Virus record (IMG/VR): IMGVR_UViG_3300008448_000127
Span: 1-51,414 of that record
Strand: one strand, 5' to 3'
Origin: a virus
Length of the DNA stretch: 51,414 nucleotides
The notes below the pieces were generated by a model. The model made no database searches, had not been told where the DNA came from, and saw only the letters and a list, made by a program, of their open reading frames with translations. This document shows, piece after piece, positions 15,375-24,060 of this stretch (positions within the stretch are counted from its first letter, which is position 1; every line of letters begins with the position of its first letter). The position numbers and the translations under genes are program-made.

Positions 15375-16193
15375 TTATGCTTCTGGCAGGATCAGATCAT
15401 CGAACTTGACGTTCTTGATTGTCTTACCAGCACGTTCCAGTGTCACTGTTCCTGCGTCGTCGTCAGCATCGACGACTTTGAAAGTGAGTGGTTTTGGTGC
15501 CTTGGCTGGCTTGTAATCGACTTCAAAGCCAATCCAATCAGACGGATTGAATTCTGCTTCAGCATCGTCCTCAGCAGGCACGTCTTCCTCAGCGAGTTCT
15601 TCTGACCATTCATCGTCATCGACCGGGACATCGTCAACCACATCTTCCTGTTCGGCTTCATCAGTTTCTGAGGAAGAATAATCTTCATCGCTATCGACGT
15701 GACCGATGATGTTGAAGTAGAAGCCATCCTTCTTTTTGTTAGGGGCAACACGGATCTTAAACTGTTCACCGATCAACTTCTTCAGTTCAGCATCGATCTG
15801 CTCAGTTGTCATGTCCGCAGTTGGTACACCGAGGCACTGAATGTCAACCATCAGACGGTCCAGAGCCTGTTCGATCGTGCTACGATCAGAGTCATTCAGG
15901 CTATGGAACACACCGATGCGAGCACCGTTGTGCTTTTCCTGTCCTGCCACAGTTCCGTCAACATTGAACTCAAGGATGTAGTAGGTCTTACCGTCCTTGA
16001 CAATAATGGACGGACCTTTGAACTTAGTAATGTACTCACCGGGTTCTCCAGCAAAGTCACGATTACCGACTGCCTTCTTAGCCACTTCGACGTGCTTCTT
16101 CAGTCGAGCGTTGGCTTTCATCAATTGTGCGAGTGAGGTTACTTCTGCCATTTTAACAGCTTTCTTCCAATCAGAGTCAGTGAAGTTGGTCAT
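15375..16193 (-). CDS. Putative single-stranded-DNA-binding or recombination accessory protein (272 aa)
   Basis: The start overlaps the MazG-like gene by ATGA at 16193. The N-terminus is helical. The middle holds a beta-rich core (YILEFNVDG...RIGVFHSL), which could be an OB fold. From about 175 to 215 it is extremely acidic (DEAEQEDVVDDVPVDDDEWSEE, in parts), like the acidic tails of ssDNA-binding proteins. A final beta module (TFKVVDADDDAGTVTL) follows. Position next to a RecA/Sak4-like ATPase and a PD-(D/E)XK nuclease supports a DNA-binding role, but identity is not proven. Confidence 0.5.
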   Translation of the reverse strand: MTNFTDSDWKKAVKMAEVTSLAQLMKANARLKKHVEVAKKAVGNRDFAGEPGEYITKFKGPSIIVKDGKTYYILEFNVDGTVAGQEKHNGARIGVFHSLNDSDRSTIEQALDRLMVDIQCLGVPTADMTTEQIDAELKKLIGEQFKIRVAPNKKKDGFYFNIIGHVDSDEDYSSSETDEAEQEDVVDDVPVDDDEWSEELAEEDVPAEDDAEAEFNPSDWIGFEVDYKPAKAPKPLTFKVVDADDDAGTVTLERAGKTIKNVKFDDLILPEA

Positions 16194-16543
16194 TGTTTAT
16201 CGGCACGATTAACGGCGTCTGCGTTGGTGTATTTCAATGAGGAATACCGCTTTGATAACTTTTGGATATTTGCTTCTAAGCACTGTTCGCGTGTAATTGA
16301 CAGCCCTTGGCGAATGCCTTCTAGATAGAACTCTAAGTCACCAAGTTCTTCAATGACGTTGTCGAGGTCTAAGGCCTTGCGGTAAATAACGCGTTTCTTT
16401 ATTGCATCGAGAAGTTCACCAGATTCGCCACTAACACCAATTGCCATGTGCATTAAGTGAGCATCTTGGTCAGTAATTTCTTTTGCAATTTGCTCTCCGG
16501 GTTTTACAAGAGCGGAAACAAGTTCAGGGTGTGTAATAGACAA
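16190..16543 (-). CDS. MazG-like nucleotide pyrophosphohydrolase (117 aa)
   Basis: Shows GESGELLDAIKK (about residue 38) and VIEELGDLEFYLEGIR (about 63), the ExxE...ExxD metal-binding helices of the MazG/dUTPase-2 superfamily. It would hydrolyse (d)NTPs to monophosphates, possibly shifting pools during infection. The start codon appears to be TTG with GGAGAAG five bases before it, immediately after the upstream stop. It overlaps the next gene by ATGA. Confidence 0.8.
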   Translation of the reverse strand: MSITHPELVSALVKPGEQIAKEITDQDAHLMHMAIGVSGESGELLDAIKKRVIYRKALDLDNVIEELGDLEFYLEGIRQGLSITREQCLEANIQKLSKRYSSLKYTNADAVNRADKQ

Positions 16544-16545
16544 GT

Positions 16546-17526
16546 TTACTTCTCCATTCCAAGGACTTCAGCCAGTTTCTTATAAGTTGCGTCGGCTGAA
16601 TCACCGCAATCCAGTTCCGTAACACCTTCAGGGGTACACCAGGACTTGGCGAGGTAGTACGTTGTTGGTGCCATGCCGATGAATCGACGATCACCCATGG
16701 TTGTTTTCTTCTTGGTCTTTTGGTCAATAGCAACCATGATCTCCTGACCCATGAAGAACATACCGTGCAGGTCTTTACTTACGTACTTCAGAAAGCCCTT
16801 ATCTAGTTCTGGGCGATACTGATCGTAGTCAGGGCCATTAGCGTTCTGCACCGGCTTGAACGTACTGTGAGCAAGCAGGATGACATTCAGACCCTTGGCA
16901 ACAATCTCAAGGATCGTCTTCAGAATTTCTGAGGACCAGAATGCTTCAGCAGCTTTCGTGTAACCAGCGAAATAAGCAGTGAACTCCTTGCTGTCCATGT
17001 CACCATTGAACAGCATGCTGGCACAATGTTGATAGCAAAGATCCTGCAGACCGGAGACAGAGTCGATGACCATTGTCTCGTAGTTGTGCTTCAGGTCACG
17101 GAACCGTTCGAGTGCTAGTTTGCATCGAAGATAACCTGGATGACCTGTTCCTGCCGGAATCTGATCATGAGGAAAGAGCGGGTCAAGTTGAACGATCGGC
17201 ATGTCTTTGCTGACGAGACCCTTTTCCTTGTACAGGTAGATGCCCTGTTCGCCCGATGTCGTAACGAACGCACACTTAGGGAACTTGGCCGCAAGTGTAG
17301 TCTTCCCCATACCTGGAGGACCATAGAACATGATAAATCTGCCATGGGCAACTCGTTCCTCAATCATGTCCTCGAACAGGTTACAGATTCCTGCTTTGAT
17401 TGATGGCAGGTTCTTTAAGTTGTTTGCTGCACTAGGTACGGGCTTTGACGCTGGAGGTTTGTTTGTTGGAGCAGGACGTTGTGGTGGTGCCGGAGCACGT
17501 TTAGCGGGGCGTGTGGGTGTTGTCAT
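16546..17526 (-). CDS. Sak4-like RecA-family ATPase (326 aa)
   Basis: After a Pro/Ala-rich N-terminal tail, Walker A is FYGPPGMGKTTLA (about residue 68). Walker B is ETMVIDSVSGL (about 150), and VILLAHSTFK (about 218) is a switch-like segment. This matches single-domain phage ATPases of the Sak4 type that promote annealing or strand exchange with an SSB. The SSB-like gene and two PD-(D/E)XK nuclease genes lie beside it, giving a full recombination module. Overlaps the neighbouring small gene by ATGA. Confidence 0.75.
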   Translation of the reverse strand: MTTPTRPAKRAPAPPQRPAPTNKPPASKPVPSAANNLKNLPSIKAGICNLFEDMIEERVAHGRFIMFYGPPGMGKTTLAAKFPKCAFVTTSGEQGIYLYKEKGLVSKDMPIVQLDPLFPHDQIPAGTGHPGYLRCKLALERFRDLKHNYETMVIDSVSGLQDLCYQHCASMLFNGDMDSKEFTAYFAGYTKAAEAFWSSEILKTILEIVAKGLNVILLAHSTFKPVQNANGPDYDQYRPELDKGFLKYVSKDLHGMFFMGQEIMVAIDQKTKKKTTMGDRRFIGMAPTTYYLAKSWCTPEGVTELDCGDSADATYKKLAEVLGMEK

Positions 17527-17666
17527 TTCACTTCCATTTCAATAATAGCATGAGTGTCGGGGATTCGCGATTTCAGTTTGTCTGATGCTTCTTTTGCTTT
17601 TTCTCGTGTGCTGTACAGTGCATACAAATCGTATCCACCGCAAGTGTACAAAGCGTAGACTATCAT
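17523..17666 (-). CDS. Small hypothetical protein (47 aa)
   Basis: MIVYALYTCGGYDLYALYSTREKAKEASD..., with ATGA overlaps at both ends (17666 and 17526). The strand-helix pattern with YxLYSTREKAKEA is common in tiny phage proteins of unknown role. Confidence 0.65.
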   Translation of the reverse strand: MIVYALYTCGGYDLYALYSTREKAKEASDKLKSRIPDTHAIIEMEVK

Positions 17667-18628
17667 CGGTAAGATACTTTCGGTCGAAGGCCAATGGTAG
17701 AACCAGTTAAACGGAAGTTTCGGAAACGCTCCAAAGTCCCTTCCATAAACGGATTGTAAAGCCCATAGGGGGTGGGCCAGTGAACTTTATTTACTTCATC
17801 CTTTCTCTGAGGGTGAGTCATGTACGTGTACCAGTCTAAGAATGCTTCGAGCATCGGATACAAGCACCCGTGCAGGAAACGCTGGAATCGTTCTTCGTCA
17901 GGTCTAATCCAGTATCTGAAGAAATGGTAACCACGATCGGTGTCGATTGCTTCAGCGATTCTGTTGCGGTACTCGGTGTCTGATTCCTTTGCTTTCTTAC
18001 GAGGTCCGCTGTAACCAAAACCCCCAGGTCGTCGTGAGTGCTGGTACCAGATCCTTTCAGGCAGACGACCATGTTTCGTAAAGAACATAAGCGTGTACAC
18101 ATTGACTTGAAGATTGAAGTCAATCTCTCTCGCCACATGTTGTTCATCCCATTCTCCACGACACTTGTGTTCAAAGATGATGTCAGAACCTTCCCCGTCA
18201 GTGTAACCGTTCAGGGTGATGGTGCGACCCGATGGGAGTATTACTTCGATCTTGTTCTTCGTTTCAGCCTCGGTGATACCGTACAGGTCGAAGTCTTTAC
18301 CGTATAGGTCAACAAAGGTCTTCACCTGAAGTTGAGCAAGTCCAGCCCACCATGTGATGTCATCGTATTCAGCGAACTTACTTAGTTGCTTCTGGCATTC
18401 ATTGTCGATGAACTTGGCAGCACCACGGACTTGACGAGTCTTAATGAACCCTTCAATGCCAGCACCTACTAGTGTACCGTACATCATGTTCTTGTTCCAT
18501 GGCTCAATTGCTTCCATGTCTCTGAGATAAGAGACTTCAAAAGCAATGCGATCGACTAGCCATAGTTCGAGTGCCGAGACGCTGAGACCATTAACTACGG
18601 GGTTCCAAAGAGGCTTCAATCTTACCAT
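17663..18628 (-). CDS. PD-(D/E)XK exonuclease-like protein (321 aa)
   Basis: Residues 138-175 hold GEGSDIIFEHKCRGEW then REIDFNLQVNVYTLM. These are the Asp, Glu-x-Lys and Gln-x-x-x-Y parts of RecB/Cas4/YqaJ-type nucleases. It likely resects DNA ends for the adjacent Sak4-like ATPase. The start is uncertain between GTG 18631 and ATG 18628, both after AGGA. It overlaps the upstream nuclease-like gene by about 40 bases. Confidence 0.7.
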   Translation of the reverse strand: MVRLKPLWNPVVNGLSVSALELWLVDRIAFEVSYLRDMEAIEPWNKNMMYGTLVGAGIEGFIKTRQVRGAAKFIDNECQKQLSKFAEYDDITWWAGLAQLQVKTFVDLYGKDFDLYGITEAETKNKIEVILPSGRTITLNGYTDGEGSDIIFEHKCRGEWDEQHVAREIDFNLQVNVYTLMFFTKHGRLPERIWYQHSRRPGGFGYSGPRKKAKESDTEYRNRIAEAIDTDRGYHFFRYWIRPDEERFQRFLHGCLYPMLEAFLDWYTYMTHPQRKDEVNKVHWPTPYGLYNPFMEGTLERFRNFRLTGSTIGLRPKVSYR

Positions 18629-18938
18629 CACGAATATCCTGACAAAGTTGGGGGAAGTCTTTTAGGTGGATCACGACTAACGCATTTGATTTGTCTCCTA
18701 GTTCACCAAGGACGCAGACCGCTGTCTTCTTTTCGACAGCAGCTTTTTCACGTTCTTCGGCTACAAGTTTTCTGAGACCAAGATGATTTGATTGTGTGTA
18801 CTTGCAACTGATGAATAAATGAGGGTGTAATGAATCAGAGCGGGTCATCTTACTGTTCCCGCCACTTAGAGAGTTTCTGGTGGAGGAAAAGATACCTGCA
18901 ATGTAACGCTCAAATGCCTTCCAAGTTCCACGGTGCAT
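18591..18938 (-). CDS. Resolvase-like PD-(D/E)XK protein (115 aa)
   Basis: RGTWKAFERYIAGIF (helix with Glu), NSKMTRSDSLHPHLFISCKY (Asp ... x-Cys-Lys) and HLGLRKLVAEEREKAAVEKK follow the layout of small phage Holliday-junction-resolvase-like nucleases. In them Asp and the x-x-K strand form the active site. The usual Glu before x-Lys is replaced here by Ser-Cys, which could lower activity. It would resolve branched DNA before packaging. Family placement is tentative. Confidence 0.6.
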   Translation of the reverse strand: MHRGTWKAFERYIAGIFSSTRNSLSGGNSKMTRSDSLHPHLFISCKYTQSNHLGLRKLVAEEREKAAVEKKTAVCVLGELGDKSNALVVIHLKDFPQLCQDIRDGKIEASLEPRS

Positions 18939-19241
18939 TGGTCTCGTCCATGAGTAAAAGGAGTGGGATTTCGCTGCAGTTCATCAGCATACCTGATAGA
19001 TTTGCCCACGATACGAATATGCTCCAACATTTACCCCTGTTGGACCGTCAACCAGCGACTCGGGTACTTCATCATTGCTGGACTGCCGTTTTGATGGGGA
19101 GGGACCGTCTGGGACGGTAATTGACCGTTGTGGATTCGAACCACTTCGCTCCAGGATGCTTTACCATGTGGGCACTAGCCGCCTCCGGTCAACGACAGCC
19201 TTTTGATTGGCCGGACTGTCAGGGCATTCAAATGTCACATA
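18939..19241. other. Gene-free interval with tRNA-like element
   Basis: About 300 bases with no convincing gene. The right part contains the tRNA-like fold at 19121-19192. The left part has repeated GGACCGTC words at about 19043 and 19102. Nothing else supported. Confidence 0.5.
19121..19192 (-). tRNA. tRNA-like element, possibly degenerate
   Basis: On the minus strand the ends pair as TTGACCG / CGGTCAA. Inside are a D-arm-like hairpin (GTGC...GCAT with GGTAAA in the loop) and a T-arm-like hairpin GTGG-TTCGAAT-CCAC with a canonical T loop at the right distance from the 3' end. Total length is 72, as in a tRNA, but I could not fold a good anticodon arm. CCA is not encoded. It may be a divergent or decayed tRNA or a tRNA mimic. 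Confidence 0.4.
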
Positions 19242-20489
19242 CTACGATGGAAGTGTAGATGCTGTTTTTGGCTTTCGCTTAGGCCGAGGTCGCTTTGCAA
19301 CGGTTTCGGCCTGTGGTGCTTCGAAGGAGTCCTCCCCGGATTCATCATATGCCAATTCTGCTCCAGCTTCTTCGCCATGACTTCCATCGTCAGTTTCAGG
19401 CTTTGATTCTTTTTGTGCTGCTGTTTCAGCTTTCTTAGCAGCAGCACGTTCGAACTGAGCAGTATGGTAACCATCGAACATAATAGGAAATTCATTGTAT
19501 TCCTTCCGCTCTTTGGCGGTTAGAGAGACATCAGAAACTTTCAATCCAGTTCGGTCTTCCAGCAAAGCCTTAACAGCTTTGACGTAAGGACCAACCCAAT
19601 CACGATCACGATCCTTACTGCCTGGCTCAGCCGTCAGCTTGTTCCAGTAACCAGCGAGTACCCAAGCTGGGTCACCCTTCTCGTAACCAGTACCAACTGC
19701 CAGAGCGTTCAGGAAGGAATCGATCTTGTCTGACACTGACTCGTCAATAACGATATCGGCGTACTCAGTATCGATTGATGCAACGTATGACAGTGCTGCC
19801 AAGTAAGGTAGGCTCATTTTCAAACCCTTGTTCCCACCATCGCTGTCGTTTGCGTCCAGAACCATAGTCACGAACTTGTGTAGTTCCGTGTGAGTATTCT
19901 GGATGAAGGAAAGCATTTCCGAGATTAGGAACTTAGGGGCGGAAGACACCACAGCACCACCATCGATTAACCATACAAGACGGGCAGCACCAGCGAGGGT
20001 CTTCGTCCAAGCCTTACGCTTCGCAACAGTTTCATTCCAGGCTTCTGGGATGATACTGTCAACGTAAGGATCGCGGAACAGGACATCGCTGTGGGATCGA
20101 GCCTTTCCGGTGTCCACAGTATCGGCAGTGTCGTGAGGAACACCGCTGATGATAACTGCGTCCCATTCAGTCTGAGCAACAGGCCAATCAAAGCCTTTCT
20201 CAATTTCCTGTTGGGCAAAGATCAGACCTTGTAGGCGATGCTGACCGGAGATCAGGTGTTCGTTACCTTCTTCATCAATGCTGAAGATCAGTGGTTCACC
20301 GTTACACTTCCACTGTCCTCTGAGCATTTCGTTTGCGTACAACTTGGCAACACCCTTGGACATTGGACGGTTGCTGTTGTTCATGTTCTTCAGGCACTCC
20401 AGAGCAAACTTTGAGTTTACTCGGACTACCTTGGACTTGATTGGAGACTGTGACTTGTCGGCCTTTGAGAGTAATGTGTCAAGTTTCAT
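19242..20489 (-). CDS. ParB/DGQHR-like domain protein (415 aa)
   Basis: Residues 35-85 hold SKGVAKLYANEMLRGQWKCNG then HLISGQHRLQGLI. This is the [DS]GQHRL loop of ParB/sulfiredoxin-fold proteins (DGQHR and DUF262-like), which bind nucleotides. The middle (about 120-310) is helical and of unknown role. The tail is a low-complexity Glu/Ala/Lys stretch ending in KRPRPKRKPK, likely nucleic-acid binding. It is the first gene after a possible promoter at 20541-20568. It may regulate DNA or act in replication; no defined function. Confidence 0.6.
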   Translation of the reverse strand: MKLDTLLSKADKSQSPIKSKVVRVNSKFALECLKNMNNSNRPMSKGVAKLYANEMLRGQWKCNGEPLIFSIDEEGNEHLISGQHRLQGLIFAQQEIEKGFDWPVAQTEWDAVIISGVPHDTADTVDTGKARSHSDVLFRDPYVDSIIPEAWNETVAKRKAWTKTLAGAARLVWLIDGGAVVSSAPKFLISEMLSFIQNTHTELHKFVTMVLDANDSDGGNKGLKMSLPYLAALSYVASIDTEYADIVIDESVSDKIDSFLNALAVGTGYEKGDPAWVLAGYWNKLTAEPGSKDRDRDWVGPYVKAVKALLEDRTGLKVSDVSLTAKERKEYNEFPIMFDGYHTAQFERAAAKKAETAAQKESKPETDDGSHGEEAGAELAYDESGEDSFEAPQAETVAKRPRPKRKPKTASTLPS

Positions 20490-20540
20490 GGGGGTCTTTC
20501 GTACAGGGTTAAAAATCGTTTTGTCGTTGCGACGGAGTGA

Positions 20541-20568
20541 AGTTTAGCGAATCAGGAAAGGGTGTCAA
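20541..20568 (-). promoter_or_regulatory. Possible sigma-70-like promoter for 20489 gene
   Basis: On the minus strand TTGACA (20568-20563) is followed 16 bases later by TAAACT (20546-20541), about 50 bases before the start at 20489. The gap between two operon blocks supports it. Confidence 0.4.
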
Positions 20569-20576
20569 CAGTAGTT

Positions 20577-21326
20577 TCACAATTTTTCTGAGTCGAATGA
20601 TTTCGTACGTGTTCTTTGCGTCATGAAGTTTCTGAGAGAGGAAATACGTTGTTCGGCAAGTGGGTCTACAGTGCCGTCAAGGTACGGTGTTGAGCGACCG
20701 CACCAGTTGCGTCCTGCAGGTCCAAGATGAAGGCATTCGAACGGTGGGCGTAGCTTGTGCTGCTTTGGCCAGAGTTGCTGAAAGAAGCTATCAGCACCAC
20801 CAGCGTGCCGCCAGTTTGTTTGATGCCATGGAGCCTGTGGCAGGTGCGGGTCGTTAGCATGGAAGATTTGAGTGTACCCTGCCCATTCAACTTGCTGTGG
20901 ATGGAGCGGATAAGACTTCCAGTAAGGCTCTTGGGGGATTCCTGCAGACAGATCCTCGCACATACGGCGAAGTGGTGTGTAAAGGTAACCTGGAGTTAAT
21001 GTGCCTCCACGATCTTGGTCACATAGTGAAGGGACAAACTTAGGCCAGAGTACATCAGCGTCCATGATACACAACCAACCATGGCGACCGAATTCGTCCA
21101 AGCCTTCTTCTAAGGCTTTGAATTTGTTAAACACAGCACCGTTGTCGTAGAATGCCTCGGTCATATGCACGCGAGCATTGTTTTGTAGGCCGATGTGTAC
21201 TGTACTCAGATCGCGTGGTGTTGTGACGATCATGACTTCAGCGAAGTGGTGTCGGTTGTACGCGAGAGTAATGGCAAGTAGATCGGAGTAATTAACGCAG
21301 ACGATGATAGCACGAAGGGGTGTCAT
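20577..21326 (-). CDS. Glycosyltransferase, GT-A fold (249 aa)
   Basis: Start at 21326 (MTPLRAIIVCVNYSD) with GAGG upstream; the longer reading would lie inside the methyltransferase gene. The N-terminal Rossmann-like strand (RAIIVCVNYSDLLAITLAYN) binds a nucleotide sugar. LCIMDADVLWP gives the DxD metal motif (about residue 90). HLGPAGRNWCGR near the end provides a His that could also bind metal. It is the last gene of the glycosylation cassette. Whether it sugars DNA, virion protein or a host glycan is not shown. Confidence 0.7.
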   Translation of the reverse strand: MTPLRAIIVCVNYSDLLAITLAYNRHHFAEVMIVTTPRDLSTVHIGLQNNARVHMTEAFYDNGAVFNKFKALEEGLDEFGRHGWLCIMDADVLWPKFVPSLCDQDRGGTLTPGYLYTPLRRMCEDLSAGIPQEPYWKSYPLHPQQVEWAGYTQIFHANDPHLPQAPWHQTNWRHAGGADSFFQQLWPKQHKLRPPFECLHLGPAGRNWCGRSTPYLDGTVDPLAEQRISSLRNFMTQRTRTKSFDSEKL

Positions 21327-21333
21327 GGTGACC

Positions 21334-21927
21334 TCATGGCTTATGAATGACGTAGGACCAGGGCATGTACGAAACAATTTCTGAGATGAAATATACATCC
21401 AGACCTTGGGACTCTGCGAACTTAAATACGGCAGGCTGGATGTACTGAGACCATCCATGGTTTACTTCATTGACGCACACAATATCATGACCAGCAAGCA
21501 ATCCACCAGATTTTATCTTAGGCCACCACAGATTGATATCTTCTGTGACGAATGGTTCTTCGTGGTTCCCGTCAAGGTATACGAAGTCCAGTTCGCCGTC
21601 CTCAAATAACTGTTCTGCTGCTCGTTTCGATGTCATTCGAAAGCCGCAGCATCGTGGGTTGTATGGCGTAATCAGTTCTTTGAAGTGCTGGAAGTCTTGG
21701 TTTCTATCAACGCTATCCCACAGGTACTTAGCCTGCTCCTTGTACTCCGGCAGATTTTCCCAAGGGTCCACACAGTATAGATTTCCTTCCGTCCAGTGCT
21801 CAAGTATTTTAGCGGCGAACTCTCCACGATGTGTTCCCACTTCAACACCAGTACCGTGGAGACCCAGCTTGTTGAGGTACAGCCCGAACTGATCACGACT
21901 GTCGATTTCAATCTTAGATATGATCAT
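21334..21927 (-). CDS. SAM-dependent methyltransferase, class I (197 aa)
   Basis: GVEVGTHRGEFA (about residue 28) is the SAM-binding motif I, and LYCVDPWE (about 50) motif II. LDFVYLDGNHEEPFVTEDINLWWPKIKSGGLLAGHD carries the metal/acid residues in the Methyltransf_24 pattern, typical of sugar O-methyltransferases. It overlaps the GT2 gene as TAATG, consistent with decorating a glycan made by the cassette. Polar motif at 21378. Confidence 0.8.
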   Translation of the reverse strand: MIISKIEIDSRDQFGLYLNKLGLHGTGVEVGTHRGEFAAKILEHWTEGNLYCVDPWENLPEYKEQAKYLWDSVDRNQDFQHFKELITPYNPRCCGFRMTSKRAAEQLFEDGELDFVYLDGNHEEPFVTEDINLWWPKIKSGGLLAGHDIVCVNEVNHGWSQYIQPAVFKFAESQGLDVYFISEIVSYMPWSYVIHKP

Positions 21928-22670
21928 TAGGATATCCTACAAACAAATTCTGGGATGAGACTTCCAAGATGGCGACGATGAATCTTGTTGTGTCGATCTC
22001 TGACAATAACGTATGTTGGTGAGGTTTCCTTACCGTCATGTTCTTCAATAAAGATTTCCCCACCATCCGAGAACACACGCAACCCATGACCAAAATAACT
22101 TCGAGCAAACTCAATCTTAGTCGGATCATGGTTTGATTGAGCTTCTGGGCTGAAGCAGTACGTATACAGTACTTCGCTTATGTGGTACCTTGAAGGTTTA
22201 CATATCTTAAGCAGTGGTCGGTACCATAACTGATCGTCTGCATAGCCTAGCTTGTCAGACCAGGCTACTCTGGTAGCAACACTTTTCTTCCAGGCACACA
22301 GATGGTTGGAAGACATATGCCCTATTTCAGGTTTGTCTTCATCGCTATCAAGAATCCACATTTCACTAAACTTAGGAGCGTGCCTTGCCATGTTGAAGCT
22401 AACTACATCAGCATTAGATTTGATGCCTTCGAGTAGTAGCTGTACGTACCAAGCACTAACAAAGTCGTCATCATCAACGAACGCAATGTACTCTCCTTGT
22501 GCTTCCTGAGTTAGATGATTACGTTTTGCACCGCTGGTTAGAGTACCAGCATCAGCAAACCAAAGAACTTCTACATCACCAACAAATCGGAGTGCTTGAT
22601 GCTGAAGTTCTTTGATCAGTGGAGCGTAGTGGCGTGATTCTAAGCACGGCACAAGGATGGATAGCTTCAT
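21927..22670 (-). CDS. Family 2 glycosyltransferase (247 aa)
   Basis: MKLSILVPCLESR (nucleotide-binding strand), GAKRNHLTQEAQGEYIAFVDDDDFV (about residues 47-73) with the DxD motif, and a C-terminal part with a WSDKLGYADDQLWYR acceptor-like segment. It transfers a sugar from a nucleotide sugar. In the cassette it lies next to a methyltransferase. Acceptor unknown. Confidence 0.8.
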   Translation of the reverse strand: MKLSILVPCLESRHYAPLIKELQHQALRFVGDVEVLWFADAGTLTSGAKRNHLTQEAQGEYIAFVDDDDFVSAWYVQLLLEGIKSNADVVSFNMARHAPKFSEMWILDSDEDKPEIGHMSSNHLCAWKKSVATRVAWSDKLGYADDQLWYRPLLKICKPSRYHISEVLYTYCFSPEAQSNHDPTKIEFARSYFGHGLRVFSDGGEIFIEEHDGKETSPTYVIVRDRHNKIHRRHLGSLIPEFVCRIS

Positions 22671-22671
22671 G

Positions 22672-23136
22672 TCAGCGTCTTGAATTTCTTCTTTGAGTTA
22701 CCCTGTCTGCCCAGCGACAGTTTTCTGGGCAGTAGTTACCATTGTTATCAATGCGATCGAGCGTCAGATTGGAGGGTCGCAACCCCATATCAGCAAAAAA
22801 GTTTTCAAATACTAACCATCGTTCACAGACCGTAATACCTCTTTCGCCATAGTGTTTATAGTCAGGGCATTTTTTGTTACGGCACCGCGACAGCATATTC
22901 ATCCATATGGTGTACTCGGTACTTCGTTTAGTCTTTACAGAACCTGACATTCCGTGGGTAGTAATTTTATCTAAATGGTAGCATCCACAAGAGGATGTAT
23001 TGCCGCTGGTCAGTGCGTACTTCGGAGCATATGTGACGCCTCCGCAAAGGCACTCGCATTTCCAAAGCAAGTGTCTGCCTTTTGTTTTTCCCTCTTGTGC
23101 AACAACAGTTAGCCTACCGAAAGTTTGACCAAGCAT
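22672..23136 (-). CDS. HNH homing-type endonuclease (154 aa)
   Basis: A Cys-rich N-terminus ([15 protein letters not shown]) is followed by a central [13 protein letters not shown] helix. The end, [23 protein letters not shown], is the HNH core of phage intron-less homing nucleases (DRIDNxGNYxxxNCRW). It sits between a GT2 and a radical SAM gene and may be a mobile insertion in the cassette. Start at ATG after GTAAATG with GGGGAAG upstream. Confidence 0.85.
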   Translation of the reverse strand: MLGQTFGRLTVVAQEGKTKGRHLLWKCECLCGGVTYAPKYALTSGNTSSCGCYHLDKITTHGMSGSVKTKRSTEYTIWMNMLSRCRNKKCPDYKHYGERGITVCERWLVFENFFADMGLRPSNLTLDRIDNNGNYCPENCRWADRVTQRRNSRR

Positions 23137-24060
23137 TTACTTCCCCAAGTATTGAACCACGATCCTATCCTTCTCCGGGGATAAGGTAGCAATATCTTCA
23201 AGTATGTGCAATAAATGCTTACTATTTTTCAGCTTAAAATTAGACATTTCTTCTGTGACGTGCGTTGCACTTTCATTTTGTGCAAGAGATCCGTGCCCGT
23301 TTAGAGGGACCAGGCAACGGTGACAATGGAACTCGACTTGTTTCTCGAAGTCCTGCATTGGTTTACGCCACCAACCTTTAGTTACTGACATACCTGTGTC
23401 TGGGTAATCAGGATTGTGCTGGTTCAGTATGGCTTGACTACCAGCGATCTCGCAAAAGAATGCTCGTAGCTCACCACGGAACTGGCACAGCATTGCACTC
23501 CAATGCCGATTGATAGGGCAGTTGCTGATTAGCTTCCAGCGTTCAGATTCTTCTGGGACGAACTTAGACATGTTGCCGTGGACTGGTGAGTGACGTGAGT
23601 CCTTGTCTAAACCAAATGGATGGGATTCTGGCCAGTCCTTTAGAAACTCGTGAAACGCTTCGTACTTCAAGTGTACGTTGAGGTTAGACATCGATGGATT
23701 GAATGTCTTCCTCATGACGGCACCATTACCACGAGGATGGTTACACCAAATACCGCATTTCTCTTTCGGAAAGTAGTTGCGGAGAATTGCACAGATATCT
23801 TCAAACTGTGGATGGAGTGCGGGATTTCCTCCAAAGATACCGATCAGTCCGAAGTATCCTTCCATGGACTGGAGTGCCAGTTCGAAGTTCTGGAGAGTAA
23901 TGAAGTCAGACTTTCCACCGAACTGTGAACCTTGTGTGCAGTTGCTGCACCCCAGATCGCAGGCACGGTTGAGATGGATCTGCATAACGCCGTTCATCCA
24001 TTTGCCCGGTCGTTGTGTTCCAGGAGGAATCATTTGTGCCAACGCTTCATGCTTGTTCAT
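23137..24060 (-). CDS. Radical SAM protein (307 aa)
   Basis: CDLGCSNC (about residue 33) is the Cx3Cx2C cluster that holds the 4Fe-4S site. IGIFGGNPALHPQF (about 75) is the GGEP-like SAM motif. The second half has further Cys (SNCPINRHW, AMLCQFRG, FHCHRCLV), suggesting an auxiliary cluster as in SPASM/twitch enzymes. It would use radical chemistry to modify a sugar, peptide or nucleobase. It is unusual in a phage among glycosyltransferases and overlaps one of them by 14 bases. Confidence 0.8.
   Translation of the reverse strand: MNKHEALAQMIPPGTQRPGKWMNGVMQIHLNRACDLGCSNCTQGSQFGGKSDFITLQNFELALQSMEGYFGLIGIFGGNPALHPQFEDICAILRNYFPKEKCGIWCNHPRGNGAVMRKTFNPSMSNLNVHLKYEAFHEFLKDWPESHPFGLDKDSRHSPVHGNMSKFVPEESERWKLISNCPINRHWSAMLCQFRGELRAFFCEIAGSQAILNQHNPDYPDTGMSVTKGWWRKPMQDFEKQVEFHCHRCLVPLNGHGSLAQNESATHVTEEMSNFKLKNSKHLLHILEDIATLSPEKDRIVVQYLGK

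Noticed and set aside
15699-16136. 145-codon plus-strand reading frame opposite the SSB-like gene
   Set aside because: Wholly inside a well-supported minus-strand gene with coupled ATGA start; product has no domain.
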